64,000 bases of DNA from Nocardia ignorata NBRC 108230 (GCF_001612905.1 NZ_BDBI01000030.1:1-64000), one strand, 5' to 3'; positions 7,432-16,065 are shown, counted from the first letter of the stretch. Program-made: numbers and translations. Notes: generated by a model from the sequence alone, not told the origin.

Positions 7432-8558
7432 ACGACCGTGTGACCACCCCGCCTCCCCTCGATGTCGCCGAGATCATCGCCGACCCGCAGGCCAAGGTCA
7501 TCGTGTGCTGTGGTTCCGGCGGTGTCGGCAAGACGACGACCGCCGCGTCGATCGCGTTGCGCGCGGCGGAGTCGGGCCGCAAGGTCGTGGTGCTCACCAT
7601 CGACCCGGCGCGCAGGCTCGCCCAGTCGCTCGGCGTCGCCGAACTCGACAACTCACCGCAGCGCGTTGAGCTGGGCCCCGAGGTGCCGGGCGAACTGCAC
7701 GCGATGATGCTGAACATGCGCCGCACCTTCGACGACATGGTGCTCGAGCACACCAGCCCCGAGAAGGCCGAGCAGATCTTCGCCAACCCGATCTATCAGA
7801 CGGTGGCGTCGTCGTTCGGTGGCACGCAGGAATACATGGCGATGGAGAAGCTGGGGCAGCTGGCCGCACGCAAGGAGTGGGACCTGATCGTGGTCGACAC
7901 CCCGCCCTCGCGCAACGCCCTCGACTTCCTCGACGCGCCCAAACGGCTCGGCACGTTCCTCAACGGGAAGATGATCCGGCTCATCATGGCGCCGGGTCGC
8001 GGTGTCGGCCGGTTCGTCACGGGGGCGATGAGCCTGGCCATGCGCGGGGTGTCGACGATCGTCGGCGGGCAGATGCTCAAGGACGCCTCGACGTTCCTGC
8101 AGTCGCTGGAGTCGCTGTTCGGCGGTTTCCAGGACCGGGCCGAACGAACCTTCGCGATGCTGGCGAAGCCGGGCACCCATTTCCTCGTCGTCGCCGCGGC
8201 GGAACCGGACGCGCTGCGGGAGGCATCGTTCTTCGTCGACCGGTTGTCGACCGAGCAGATGCCGCTGGCCGGTCTGGTGCTCAACCGAACGCATCCCGTG
8301 CTGACGAGCCTGTCCGGCGATCACGCGCTCACCGCCGCCGATCAGCTCGCCGACACCGACCCGCTCACCGCCTCGGTGTTGCGTATCCATGCCGAGCGGG
8401 TCGCCACCGCCAAACGGGAGCAACGGCTGCTGCACCGGTTCACCGGGGCGCATCCCAAGGTCCGGATCGTGTCCGTGACCGCGCTGCCGTTCGAGGTCTC
8501 CGACCTCACCGCCTTGCGTGCGGTCGGCGATCAGCTGACCGGCAAAGCCGCTTCCTAA
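7428..8558 (+). CDS. ArsA/Get3-like ATPase, second subunit (Rv3680 type, BagB)
   Basis: A 376-residue ArsA/Get3-family ATPase translationally coupled to its partner through an ATGA overlap. Walker A is GSGGVGKTT, the intradimer-contact region includes LTIDPARRLAQSLG as in Get3, and switch II is DLIVVDTPPSRNALDF. A hydrophobic, Met-rich stretch (MIRLIMAPGRGVGRFVTGAMSLAMRG) is located where client-binding helices lie in Get3 proteins. It probably forms a heterodimer with the preceding protein. It ends at a hairpin terminator shared with the convergent whiB4. Function beyond ATPase activity is inferred from the mycobacterial pair. Confidence 0.9.
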   Translation: MNDRVTTPPPLDVAEIIADPQAKVIVCCGSGGVGKTTTAASIALRAAESGRKVVVLTIDPARRLAQSLGVAELDNSPQRVELGPEVPGELHAMMLNMRRTFDDMVLEHTSPEKAEQIFANPIYQTVASSFGGTQEYMAMEKLGQLAARKEWDLIVVDTPPSRNALDFLDAPKRLGTFLNGKMIRLIMAPGRGVGRFVTGAMSLAMRGVSTIVGGQMLKDASTFLQSLESLFGGFQDRAERTFAMLAKPGTHFLVVAAAEPDALREASFFVDRLSTEQMPLAGLVLNRTHPVLTSLSGDHALTAADQLADTDPLTASVLRIHAERVATAKREQRLLHRFTGAHPKVRIVSVTALPFEVSDLTALRAVGDQLTGKAAS

Positions 8559-8600
8559 TCAGACATATCGGCTATCGCTTGCTTCGGCGGTAGTACCCGC

Positions 8601-8643
8601 CAACGGCGCCGATCCCGCAAACCCAGCGGTCTCGGCGCCGTTG
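8601..8643. terminator. bidirectional hairpin terminator between the ATPase pair and whiB4
   Basis: A perfect 12-bp inverted repeat CAACGGCGCCGA (8601-8612) and its complement (8632-8643) with a 19-nt loop lies in the gap between the convergent genes, 14 bp from the whiB4 stop. Confidence 0.8.
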
Positions 8644-8657
8644 TGGTATCCGCTGTG

Positions 8658-8981
8658 TCAGATGGCCACTTGGTGCTGGCGCTGAGCCTGGAAGAAGTCG
8701 GCCCAGGAGGTCACATCGGGGTGCTGCTTGAGCAACGCTCGTCGCTGGCGTTCGGTCATGCCGCCCCACACGCCGAACTCCACCCGGTTGTCGAGGGCAT
8801 CGGCGCCACACTGCATCAATACCGGGCAATGACGGCAGATGGTGGCCGCCTTGCGCTGCGCCGCACCGCGCACGAAGAGCTGATCCGGGTCCACTTCCTT
8901 GCATCGCGCCTGGGCAACCCAAGCGATCCTTGCCTCGGCCTGCTCTACATCCAGTCGAGCGATGGGGGTTGTGATGTGCAT
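8658..8981 (-). CDS. whiB4: WhiB-family iron-sulfur regulator, WhiB4 type
   Basis: About 107 residues with the four cluster-binding cysteines of WhiB proteins (QARCKEVDP, ICRHC, LMQCGADAL), the GVWGG turn and the basic ERQRRALLKQ helix implicated in DNA binding. The block FVRGAAQRKAATICRHCP and the EFGVWGGMTERQRRALLKQH segment match WhiB4 (Rv3681c), an oxygen- and NO-responsive 4Fe-4S protein acting as a redox-dependent DNA-binding factor. The start chosen is the ATG at 8981 because AAAGGGG lies about 8 nt upstream; the frame is open to 9056 without such a site. It is divergent from ponA2, as in M. tuberculosis. A Crp-like palindrome lies about 110 bp upstream. Confidence 0.94.
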   Translation of the reverse strand: MHITTPIARLDVEQAEARIAWVAQARCKEVDPDQLFVRGAAQRKAATICRHCPVLMQCGADALDNRVEFGVWGGMTERQRRALLKQHPDVTSWADFFQAQRQHQVAI

Positions 8982-9089
8982 TTGATGTGCCCCTTTGCAG
9001 TCCGAACACCGTTGTGCGGCGCTCCAGAATCGCGAGCGCGGATCACAGCAACCCAACTACCGCTGCGTTCCGCACCACATTCCACTTTG

Positions 9090-9109
9090 AGTGTTAGCTC
9101 TATCACACT
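9090..9109. promoter_or_regulatory. candidate Crp/GlxR binding palindrome in the whiB4-ponA2 intergenic region
   Basis: AGTGTTAGCTCTATCACACT has outer half-sites AGTGT and ACACT in perfect dyad symmetry and contains TGTTA-N6-TCACA, one mismatch from the Crp consensus TGTGA-N6-TCACA. It is 108 bp upstream of the whiB4 start and 243 bp upstream of ponA2. The rest of the 371-bp gap (8982-9352) holds only a TTGACA hexamer (9258-9263) and the ponA2 -10 box. Confidence 0.6.
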
Positions 9110-9340
9110 GGGTTCTCAATCTAGGTAAAGGTATGGCCGTTACGCAAGACCGGCCGCCGATTTTTTGGTACGGGCGTCCATTCAAATCGCGTGTCGACGC
9201 GGCAGCGGCGCTGTTCACCGGCGTGCCCGGCCGCGACACGCCGATGTGATCATTTTGTTGACACGCCCGAGCAACCCCCCTGGCACCGGGCGGACAACTG
9301 ACGTCGGCCAGCAGACCGTGTCCCTCGACACGCCACCCTT

Positions 9341-9346
9341 TAGTCT
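9341..9346 (+). promoter_or_regulatory. -10 box (TAGTCT) for ponA2
   Basis: TAGTCT fits TANNNT and ends 6 nt before the GTG start of ponA2 at 9353. There is no ribosome binding site, so a leaderless transcript is likely. Confidence 0.5.
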
Positions 9347-9352
9347 GGACCG

Positions 9353-11731
9353 GTGCCGATCACTCAAACGCTTGCGAGGCTGGCCGGCAGCTGCGCGCTG
9401 GCCGCCGTGCTAGTCGCCGGGCTGTTGTTCCCCTTGGCCGGTGGGTTCGGGTTCATCTCCAACCGGGCCGCCGATGCCGTCGACAACGTGTCAGCCGAGC
9501 TGGTGGAGGGCACCGTCCCGGCTGTGTCGACGATGGTCGACGCCAACGGGACACCCATCGCCTGGCTCTACGAGCAGAGACGGTTCGAGGTGCCGAGCGA
9601 TCGGATCTCGAACAACATGAAGCTGGCGATCGTGTCCATCGAGGACAAGCGCTTCGCCGACCACAAGGGTGTCGACTGGCAGGGCACGCTGCGCGCGTTC
9701 CTGACCAACACGTCCTCCGGTGAGGTGCAGCAGGGCGCCTCGACGCTCGATCAGCAGTACGTGAAGAACTTCAACCTGCTCGTCGTCGCCAAGACCGACG
9801 CCGAGCGGCGCGCCGCCATCGAGACCACCCCCGCGCGCAAGCTGCGCGAGATCCGGATGGCGCTCACCCTCGACCGCGAGCTGTCCAAGGACGAGATCCT
9901 CACCCGCTACCTGAACCTGGTGCCCTTCGGCAACGGTTCCTACGGCATCCAGGACGCCGCCCAGACCTACTTCGGTGTCGACGCGGCCGACCTGAACATC
10001 ACCCAGTCGGCGATGCTGGCGGGCATGGTGCAGTCCAGCTCGAAGCTGAACCCCTACACCAACGTCCAGGGCGTCACCGACCGCCGCAACACCGTGCTCG
10101 ACACGCTCATCCAGAACATCCCGAGCCGAGCCGAGGAGTTCCGCAAGGCCAAGACCGAACCACTCGGCGTGCTGCCCGAGCCCAAAGGTCTGCCACGCGG
10201 CTGCATCGCCGCCCAGGACAAGGGTTTCTTCTGCGATTACGCCCTGCAGTACCTGGCCGAGTCGGGCATCAGCCGCGAACAGATCGACAAGGGCGGCTAC
10301 CTGATCAGGACCACCCTCGACCCGGTGCTGCAGGAATCGGTGAAGCGGTCGGTCACCGAGCACGCACCGCCGGATCTCGAGAACATCGCCGAGGTCATGT
10401 CGGTGGTCTCCCCCGGTCAGGACGCCCACCACGTGCTGGCGATGGCGTCGAGCCGCACCTACGGCCTCGATCGCGACGCCAACGAGACGCTGCTCGGCCA
10501 GCCGTACTCGCTGGCCGGTGACGGCGCGGGCTCGATCTTCAAGCTGTTCACCACCGCCGCCGCCATGGAGAAGGGCCTCGGCATCAACGCCCAGGTCGAC
10601 GTGCCGAGCATGTACGCGGCCAAGGGCCTGGGTTACAGCAACTCGCCCGGCTGCCCCGCCGACTCCTGGTGTGTGAAGAACGCGGGCAACTACCCGGGTT
10701 CGATGTCGGTCACCGACGCGCTGGCCACCTCGCCGAACACCACGTTCGTCAAGATGATCCAGGACGTCGGCGTCTCCGCCGCGGTCGACATGGCCGTGCG
10801 CCTCGGCATGCGCGCCTACACCCAGCCCGGCACCTCCGGGCACGGCAACACGAGCCTGGCCGACCACATCAAGAACAACAACATGGGTTCGTTCACCCTC
10901 GGCCCGTTCGCCATCAATCCGCTCGAACTGTCGAACGTGGCCGCCACGCTCGCCTCGGGCGGCAAGTGGTGCCCGCCCTCGCCGATCCGCGAGGTGATCG
11001 ACCGGCAGGGCAAGACCGTGCCGCTCACCCAGCAGGCCTGCGAGCAGGTGGTCGACCCCGGTCTGGCCAACACCCTCGCCAACGCCATGAGCAAGGACGA
11101 CACCTCCGGTACCGCCGCCGCGGCGGCCCGGGCCAACGGCTGGAACGCGCCGATGTCCGGCAAGACCGGAACCACCGAAAGCCACCGCTCCTCGGCCTTC
11201 CTCGGTTTCACCAACTCGCTCGCCTCGTCGGTCTACGTGTACGGCGACAGCCCGACCCCCGGCGAGATCTGCTCGTTCCCGCTGCGCAATTGCGGCGCGA
11301 GCGACGCCAACGGCCTGTTCGGTGGTAACGAGCCCGCCCGCACCTGGTTCGGCGCGATCAAGCCGGTGATGGACCGGTTCCCGCCGCCCGCTCTGCCGCC
11401 GCTGGACGACAAATACGTGCGCGGCGCGAACAACTCCCAGGTGCCGGATGTCGCGGGCAAGTCGCAGGGCGAGGCCACCTCGATCCTGGTCGGCGCCGGT
11501 TTCCAGGTGTCGGCGGTGACCAGCCCCGGCTCGCAGCCCAAGGGCACGGTGATGGGTAGCTCGCCGAACGGTTCGGCCATTCCGGGTTCGGTCGTCACGA
11601 TCTACATCAGTGACGGGTCGGTCCGGGTGCCGGTGCCGACCACGCCGCCGCCCGCCGCGCCGCCGCCGGCCATCCCGGGTCTGCCGCAGATTCCGCGTCT
11701 GCCACCGATCCCGATCCCGGTGCCGCGTTAG
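9353..11731 (+). CDS. ponA2: bifunctional penicillin-binding protein (class A) with PASTA domain
   Basis: A 792-residue class A PBP that polymerises and cross-links peptidoglycan outside the membrane. An N-terminal anchor (residues ~8-30) precedes the GT51 glycosyltransferase, whose motifs include SIEDKRFADHKGVDW and QGASTLDQQYVKN. The transpeptidase has SIFK (SxxK), SPN (SxN) and SGKTGTTE (KTG). One PASTA domain (NSQVPDVAGKSQGEATSIL onward) and a proline-rich tail end the protein. This architecture and the position beside whiB4 match PonA2 (Rv3682), involved in wall integrity under stress. The GTG start is directly behind a TANNNT box. The gene ends at a very strong hairpin. Confidence 0.95.
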   Translation: MPITQTLARLAGSCALAAVLVAGLLFPLAGGFGFISNRAADAVDNVSAELVEGTVPAVSTMVDANGTPIAWLYEQRRFEVPSDRISNNMKLAIVSIEDKRFADHKGVDWQGTLRAFLTNTSSGEVQQGASTLDQQYVKNFNLLVVAKTDAERRAAIETTPARKLREIRMALTLDRELSKDEILTRYLNLVPFGNGSYGIQDAAQTYFGVDAADLNITQSAMLAGMVQSSSKLNPYTNVQGVTDRRNTVLDTLIQNIPSRAEEFRKAKTEPLGVLPEPKGLPRGCIAAQDKGFFCDYALQYLAESGISREQIDKGGYLIRTTLDPVLQESVKRSVTEHAPPDLENIAEVMSVVSPGQDAHHVLAMASSRTYGLDRDANETLLGQPYSLAGDGAGSIFKLFTTAAAMEKGLGINAQVDVPSMYAAKGLGYSNSPGCPADSWCVKNAGNYPGSMSVTDALATSPNTTFVKMIQDVGVSAAVDMAVRLGMRAYTQPGTSGHGNTSLADHIKNNNMGSFTLGPFAINPLELSNVAATLASGGKWCPPSPIREVIDRQGKTVPLTQQACEQVVDPGLANTLANAMSKDDTSGTAAAAARANGWNAPMSGKTGTTESHRSSAFLGFTNSLASSVYVYGDSPTPGEICSFPLRNCGASDANGLFGGNEPARTWFGAIKPVMDRFPPPALPPLDDKYVRGANNSQVPDVAGKSQGEATSILVGAGFQVSAVTSPGSQPKGTVMGSSPNGSAIPGSVVTIYISDGSVRVPVPTTPPPAAPPPAIPGLPQIPRLPPIPIPVPR

Positions 11732-11734
11732 AAC

Positions 11735-11777
11735 ACGACAAGGGCCGCCGTCCAGTCAGGACGGCGGCCCTTGTCGT
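11735..11777. terminator. 19-bp perfect hairpin between ponA2 and yqeY
   Basis: Arms 11735-11753 (ACGACAAGGGCCGCCGTCC) and 11759-11777 are perfectly complementary with a 5-nt loop. The hairpin begins 4 bp after the ponA2 stop and ends 6 bp from the stop of the convergent YqeY gene, so it serves both. Confidence 0.92.
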
Positions 11778-11783
11778 TCGGGT

Positions 11784-12248
11784 CTACAGGCGCGACTTGA
11801 CCGCCGCCGACAGCCGCGAGCCGTCGGCCCGGCCGTTGGCGAGTGCCGTCGCGGCCTTCATGACCTGACCCATCTGCCGCATTCCGGGCCGCTCACCGAG
11901 TTCCTCGGCAACCTGGGCGATGGCGGTATCGGCCACCTCGGCCAGCTCCGCCTCGGTCAGCTGCGTGGGCAGATACTCCTCGATGATCGCTTCCTCGGCG
12001 CGCTCGTTCGCGGCCAGTTCACCGCGGCCGTTCTGCTCGTAGACCGTCGCCGACTCGTTGCGCTTCTTGGCTTCCTTCTGCAGGACGGCCACCACATCGG
12101 TATCGGACAGTTCGCGCGCCTGCGTTCCGGAGACCTCGGCGTTCTGGATCGCGGCGAGCAGCATCCGCAGGGTCGACAGACGCAGTTTGTCCTTGGCTTT
12201 CATCGCGGAAGTCATATCCGCGCGCAGCTGTGCTTTCAGTTCCGACAT
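11784..12248 (-). CDS. GatB/YqeY domain protein
   Basis: A 154-residue stand-alone YqeY-like protein: MSELKAQLRADMTSAMKAKD at the N-terminus, TLRMLLAAIQNAEV, a central EEAIIEEYLPTQLTEAELAE and a C-terminal GMRQMGQVMKAATA segment. The fold is shared with the tRNA-binding tail of GatB amidotransferase subunits, and the family is thought to bind or help modify tRNA, but no reaction is proven. I use the ATG at 12248; the frame is open to 12368 without plausible coding content. It is divergent from the metallophosphoesterase gene. Confidence 0.9.
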   Translation of the reverse strand: MSELKAQLRADMTSAMKAKDKLRLSTLRMLLAAIQNAEVSGTQARELSDTDVVAVLQKEAKKRNESATVYEQNGRGELAANERAEEAIIEEYLPTQLTEAELAEVADTAIAQVAEELGERPGMRQMGQVMKAATALANGRADGSRLSAAVKSRL

Positions 12249-12369
12249 GGGGTCACGGTAGCCCGAACGCCCGAAAACTCCCATCACATTTCGACACCGA
12301 CAGATACATCCGGGTGAAATTCCCGACTCTTGTGCGGAAACACACGCGCCGATCCGGGAGGAGGTCACC

Positions 12370-12375
12370 TATGCT
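12370..12375 (+). promoter_or_regulatory. -10 box (TATGCT) for the metallophosphoesterase gene
   Basis: TATGCT fits TANNNT and ends 6 nt before the ATG at 12382, consistent with leaderless transcription. Confidence 0.5.
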
Positions 12376-12381
12376 GGGCAA

Positions 12382-13344
12382 ATGCCCGTTATCTCGACGA
12401 CCGCTGTCCGCCGAACCGCGTTGGGAGCCGCCGGGGCCGCCGTCGCAGGCATCGGTTACGCCACTCTGATCGAACGGAACGCGTTCGTCCTGCGTGAGGC
12501 CACGATGCCGGTGCTCGCACCCGGGTCGCCGACCCTGCGCATTCTGCACCTCAGCGACCTGCACATGATGCCGGGTCAGCAACTCAAACAGCAGTGGCTG
12601 CGCGAACTCGACCGCCTCGAACCCGACCTGGTCGTGAATACCGGTGACAATCTTTCCCACCCCAAGGCCGTGCCCGCCGTTGTGCAATCCCTCGGTGCGC
12701 TGCTGGCCCGTCCCGGCTTGTTCGTGTTCGGTTCCAACGACTATTTCGCGCCGGTTCCGAAGAATCCGCTGAAGTATTTCGACAAGGATCATCGCCGCGT
12801 CTACGGTGACCCGCTGCCCTGGCAGGATCTGCGCGCCGCGTTCACCGAACGCGGCTGGCTCGACCTCACCCACACCCGCCGCGACCTCGAAGTCGCAGGC
12901 ATCCGCATCGCCACCGCGGGCGTCGACGACCCGCACCTGCAGCGCGACCGCTACGACACCGTGGCAGGCGCGCCGAACCAGTTGGCGCAGTTGAGCATCG
13001 GCCTCACCCACTCCCCCGAGCCGCGCGTGCTAGACCGTTTCGCCGAGGACGGGTACGACCTGGTGCTCGCCGGTCACACCCACGGCGGTCAGCTGGTCGT
13101 GCCCGGTTACGGCGCGCTGGTCACCAACTGCGGTATCGACAAGTCGCGGGTGAAGGGCCCGTCGCAGTGGGGTGCGCACACCCAGCTGCACGTGTCCGCC
13201 GGCATCGGCACCTCCCCCTGGGCGCCCTACCGCTTCTGCTGCCGCCCCGAAGCCACCCTGCTCACGCTCGTCGGCGCGCCCCCGAAGCGTCCGGCCGCCG
13301 ATGCGGGACACGGCATCTCGGCTTCGCAGGCCGTCGCCCGCTAA
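12382..13344 (+). CDS. metallophosphoesterase (calcineurin-like)
   Basis: A 320-residue metallophosphatase with the family's metal-ligand motifs in order: ILHLSDLHM (DxH), VVNTGDNLS (GDN), VFGSNDYF (GN-D/H), GLTHSPEP and VLAGHTHGGQ (GHTH). An N-terminal hydrophobic stretch (RRTALGAAGAAVAGIGYATL) may be a signal anchor, suggesting an envelope location as in YkuE-like phosphodiesterases. It corresponds in position and type to Rv3683, just after ponA2. The substrate is unknown. The ATG is directly downstream of a TATGCT -10 box. Confidence 0.9.
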   Translation: MPVISTTAVRRTALGAAGAAVAGIGYATLIERNAFVLREATMPVLAPGSPTLRILHLSDLHMMPGQQLKQQWLRELDRLEPDLVVNTGDNLSHPKAVPAVVQSLGALLARPGLFVFGSNDYFAPVPKNPLKYFDKDHRRVYGDPLPWQDLRAAFTERGWLDLTHTRRDLEVAGIRIATAGVDDPHLQRDRYDTVAGAPNQLAQLSIGLTHSPEPRVLDRFAEDGYDLVLAGHTHGGQLVVPGYGALVTNCGIDKSRVKGPSQWGAHTQLHVSAGIGTSPWAPYRFCCRPEATLLTLVGAPPKRPAADAGHGISASQAVAR

Positions 13345-13383
13345 GGTCGTCCCCCGAAAGATTTTTGTCTCGAGGGGGCGGCC

Positions 13384-14592
13384 GTGAGTGCATCCGACGA
13401 TCCGAACCTGTCCGGCGATCCCGGCGCGCAACCAGCCGATCCCACGGCGGCGTGGGCGCCGGGAGGCGCGGGTCTTCCGCCGACCTTGCGGTGGGACGGG
13501 TCCGGGCCGCCGCCCGGGCTGCCGGATCCGACGCCGTGGAATCCGGCTGGGCCGCAGGTTTGGCAGGATCCCGGTGCACAGCCGAACCAGGCAGGACCCG
13601 CCGCACAGGCGAGCCAAGGGCAGTGGGCAGCGCCCGGCGGGCAGCATTGGAGCGCCGGGCAACTTCCCGCGCAGTCGCAATGGGGCGCACCGGGATTCGG
13701 GGTGCAGCCGAACCCGCAGTGGAATCACGGTGCGGGACAGGCCGGCTCATGGGGACAGCAGCCCGTGCAGAAGTACGGTGAGGTTCCGCCGCTCGAGCAT
13801 TACGGGGTGCAGCCTTATGGACAGCCCATTCCCGGCGGGCCGAAATCCGTTGGGAAGGCTTGGGTTTGGGTGGCAGCGGGTGCGGCGGCGCTGCTGCTGG
13901 GTGGAGTCGTGATCACGGCCGTCGCGTTGTCCGGCGACGAGGCGTCCTCGACGGCAGGCACCAGCACCCCATCGATGGTCAGCGCCCTGACCACCTCACC
14001 GGCCCCGTCGTCGACCAAGCCGAAATCCACCACCCCCTCGCCGACGGGTGCGGCAGCCGGCAAGACCCCGCTCATCGAGGGCTACCAGGTCGTCGCCGCC
14101 CCCGACCGCGGCGCCGCCTACGACGTCCCACCCGGCTGGAAGGTCGCGACCGAGACAACCATCGGCGGTGTCGGCGAACCGCCCGGCGACACGGTGATCG
14201 GCAAGGGCTACGCCACCGACGGCCGCGACTACTGCCCCGGTTCCACCCGAACCATGTCCCTGCTCACCGGCTCCAGACAAACCGACCACGCCGCGGCAGG
14301 CGCCGAACTAGGCACCAAGGCGGCCCGCCTCGCCTACGGCGGCGCCACCGGCACACCCCACCCCGCCGAACCCCTCACCTCGATCGACGGAACAACCACC
14401 GGCATGTTCACCGAAACCACCGGCACCGTCCCCACCCCCGGCTGCGCCCCCACCTTCGCCATCTACACCTACGCCTTCGAAGGCACCAAAGACGGCAGCT
14501 TCGTCATGGTCATGATCGCCGACACCGGCGTCCCCGACGCCATAGACCCCGCGACCGCCAAACGCATCTTCAGCTCCATCCGCGCCCTCTAA
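13384..14592 (+). CDS. proline/glutamine-rich single-pass membrane protein
   Basis: A 402-residue protein in three parts: a ~155-residue cytosolic arm rich in Pro, Gly, Gln and Trp; one transmembrane helix (AWVWVAAGAAALLLGGVVI, about 160-180); and an extracytoplasmic part with a Ser/Thr/Pro linker followed by a ~160-residue domain containing several Cys (YCPGSTRTMS, VPTPGCAPTF). No catalytic motif is recognisable. Such Pro-rich, one-helix proteins are common in Nocardia and mycobacteria and are often of unknown role or kinase-phosphorylated. A shorter protein of the same plan lies at 58636-59382. GTG start, 39 bp after the phosphoesterase, possibly co-transcribed. Confidence 0.8.
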   Translation: MSASDDPNLSGDPGAQPADPTAAWAPGGAGLPPTLRWDGSGPPPGLPDPTPWNPAGPQVWQDPGAQPNQAGPAAQASQGQWAAPGGQHWSAGQLPAQSQWGAPGFGVQPNPQWNHGAGQAGSWGQQPVQKYGEVPPLEHYGVQPYGQPIPGGPKSVGKAWVWVAAGAAALLLGGVVITAVALSGDEASSTAGTSTPSMVSALTTSPAPSSTKPKSTTPSPTGAAAGKTPLIEGYQVVAAPDRGAAYDVPPGWKVATETTIGGVGEPPGDTVIGKGYATDGRDYCPGSTRTMSLLTGSRQTDHAAAGAELGTKAARLAYGGATGTPHPAEPLTSIDGTTTGMFTETTGTVPTPGCAPTFAIYTYAFEGTKDGSFVMVMIADTGVPDAIDPATAKRIFSSIRAL

Positions 14593-14658
14593 CCCCACCT
14601 GACCAGCCAATTTAACGTTTCCCACCCCCACGTTGTAAGCTACTTCAGGTTCGCCTCA

Positions 14659-14733
<75 letters not shown>

Positions 14734-14750
14734 GTGTTGGTTGAGACACC

Positions 14751-14789
14751 AAAAAGCCTCTGACCTGGTTTCCTGGTCAGAGGCTTTTT
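14751..14789 (+). terminator. Rho-independent terminator of tRNA-Pro
   Basis: A perfect 15-bp stem (AAAAAGCCTCTGACC at 14751-14765 and complement at 14775-14789) ends in five Ts, a classical intrinsic terminator 18 bp after the tRNA. Confidence 0.93.
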
Positions 14790-14882
14790 GCATGGGGCGT
14801 CTTCTCCCCTTTGGCGACTGGGGCGAGTTACCACGTTCGAATTCGGCGGTGTTCAGGATCGGCACGTGCTGTGATTCGGAGC

Positions 14883-15341
14883 ATGAGCAGATTCGCGGAG
14901 GTCATCGTGTTGGCCTTGGATGCTTGCGAGGTCATGGAACCACTGACCCGTGACGACGAGAGCCGGAGCTGGCGAGGCCGTTTCGTGCCGATCGACAGCC
15001 AGTGGCCCGGTTCCTTCGGCATCGGCTGGGCCACCGAATTCGAGCGGATGCGGCCCCGAACAGGACTTTTCGCCTACCTCGAGGCTCTGCCCTGGCCCCG
15101 CCCCGAGAGCGTTCAGGTATTGATCCACGACGAGGAGGACAGTTGCTTCGGCCTGTGGATGCTCGAGGAAGGAAAGCTGGTCGAAGTCGCGCTTCCACAG
15201 ACGCGGCGCTACCACCTGCCGGCTCCACCGACCGACGAATTCCCACCCAGCCCGGGCGTCCTGGTGCGGACTGCCAACATCGGCCACGACCAGCTCCAGC
15301 AGACGCCGGAAGCCGAGCGCGATCAGCGGCGAGCTTGGTAA
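14883..15341 (+). CDS. hypothetical protein downstream of tRNA-Pro
   Basis: An open frame of 152 codons starting MSRFAEVIVLALDACEVMEP. The product is acidic and Trp/Pro-rich, with no hydrophobic segment, signal peptide or recognised motif. The start is chosen because the upstream extension (to 14811) reads through poorly coding DNA just after the tRNA terminator; the GGAG before 14883 is too close to be a convincing ribosome site. It precedes another unknown gene by 64 bp. Orphan cytosolic proteins like this next to a tRNA are often accessory or immunity-type, but nothing in the sequence proves that. Confidence 0.55.
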   Translation: MSRFAEVIVLALDACEVMEPLTRDDESRSWRGRFVPIDSQWPGSFGIGWATEFERMRPRTGLFAYLEALPWPRPESVQVLIHDEEDSCFGLWMLEEGKLVEVALPQTRRYHLPAPPTDEFPPSPGVLVRTANIGHDQLQQTPEAERDQRRAW

Positions 15342-15405
15342 CGGACGTGCGTTCCGGATCCGGTCAGCGGCTCGATCCGGTACTCGTGAAGATTGGAGTG
15401 CTCGG

Positions 15406-15897
15406 GTGTCACATGCCATTACCGCGCTGGTGCTGAACGGTTCGTATGACGGCGAGGCGGCGGGCAGGTGGGATCTGGTGCCGGTGGCTTTGGGTGGCGG
15501 TCTGACGTTGTTCCATGTGACGCACTACTACACCGCCTACTGGCAGGAGAGGCTCGGCGTCACTGAGCATTTCGAGTTCGGATCGAGCGCTGGGCTGGTG
15601 TTTCCCACCGAGAACGTTGTTCGGGTGGTCGCGGCCGATCTGGTCGGCCGCCCGGATCCGACCTTCGCCCTGGTGGCCACGGAATACTTTGCCGGGGTGG
15701 GCGACCAAGCTGCGGCTGTCTGTGAGCAGGGTGGTTCGCTCCGGCAGGTGGCGACCATCAACGACGCGCTGCGCGTTCTGGGCGTCGTCGCCGCGGCGGG
15801 GTCGGACGAGTTCGACACGGTCGGTCTGGCAGCCCACCGATCGACGCCGGACTACCTGGATCGATACGAAGATCTCTGTGATCAGCTCGGCGTTTGA
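15406..15897 (+). CDS. hypothetical protein
   Basis: A 163-residue cytosolic protein (SHAITALVLNGSYDGEA near the start, LFHVTHYYTAYWQERLGV in the middle, ending YEDLCDQLGV). The GTG start is supported by a GGAG at 15395-15398 spaced 7 nt. I see no catalytic motif, membrane helix or signal peptide. Codon use is slightly less GC-biased at third positions than in neighbouring core genes, in line with an accessory region. It follows another unknown gene and precedes a convergent 43-aa membrane peptide gene. Confidence 0.6.
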   Translation: MSHAITALVLNGSYDGEAAGRWDLVPVALGGGLTLFHVTHYYTAYWQERLGVTEHFEFGSSAGLVFPTENVVRVVAADLVGRPDPTFALVATEYFAGVGDQAAAVCEQGGSLRQVATINDALRVLGVVAAAGSDEFDTVGLAAHRSTPDYLDRYEDLCDQLGV

Positions 15898-15933
15898 GGT
15901 GATCGCCGTCCGGCATCCCTGCTGAATATCCGG

Positions 15934-16065
15934 CTACTTGTCGGTGCCTTCGGCGTCGACGGCGGTGCGGCCTTGGCGGTCGGCGGGGTTGGGCCACCAG
16001 ACTGTGATGGCGGTGGTGGCTATCAGGCACAGGATGAGTGCCAGGATCGCGGTCGAGTTGTTCAT
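15934..16065 (-). CDS. 43-aa single-pass membrane protein
   Basis: A short gene starting at the ATG at 16065, preceded by an excellent ribosome site (AAAGGAGG, 5-6 nt away). The protein begins MNNSTAILALILCLIATTA, a single transmembrane helix, followed by a short charged tail. Single-helix proteins of this size are often small subunits or stabilisers of transporters; no transporter is adjacent, so the partner is unknown. It is divergent from the GntR regulator, with a palindromic operator candidate in the shared promoter region, so it may belong to the same regulon as allophanate hydrolase. Confidence 0.7.
   Translation of the reverse strand: MNNSTAILALILCLIATTAITVWWPNPADRQGRTAVDAEGTDK

Noticed and set aside
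7428..8558. Annotation of the paired ATPases as arsenical pump ATPases
   Set aside because: No ArsB, ArsR or related transporter is adjacent, and position and pairing match the mycobacterial Get3-like proteins.
9491..11185. Long minus-strand open frame (564 codons) opposite ponA2
   Set aside because: It is the antisense shadow of a GC-rich gene; the product is a His/Arg/Gly-rich sequence without any domain, while the plus strand encodes a clear PBP.
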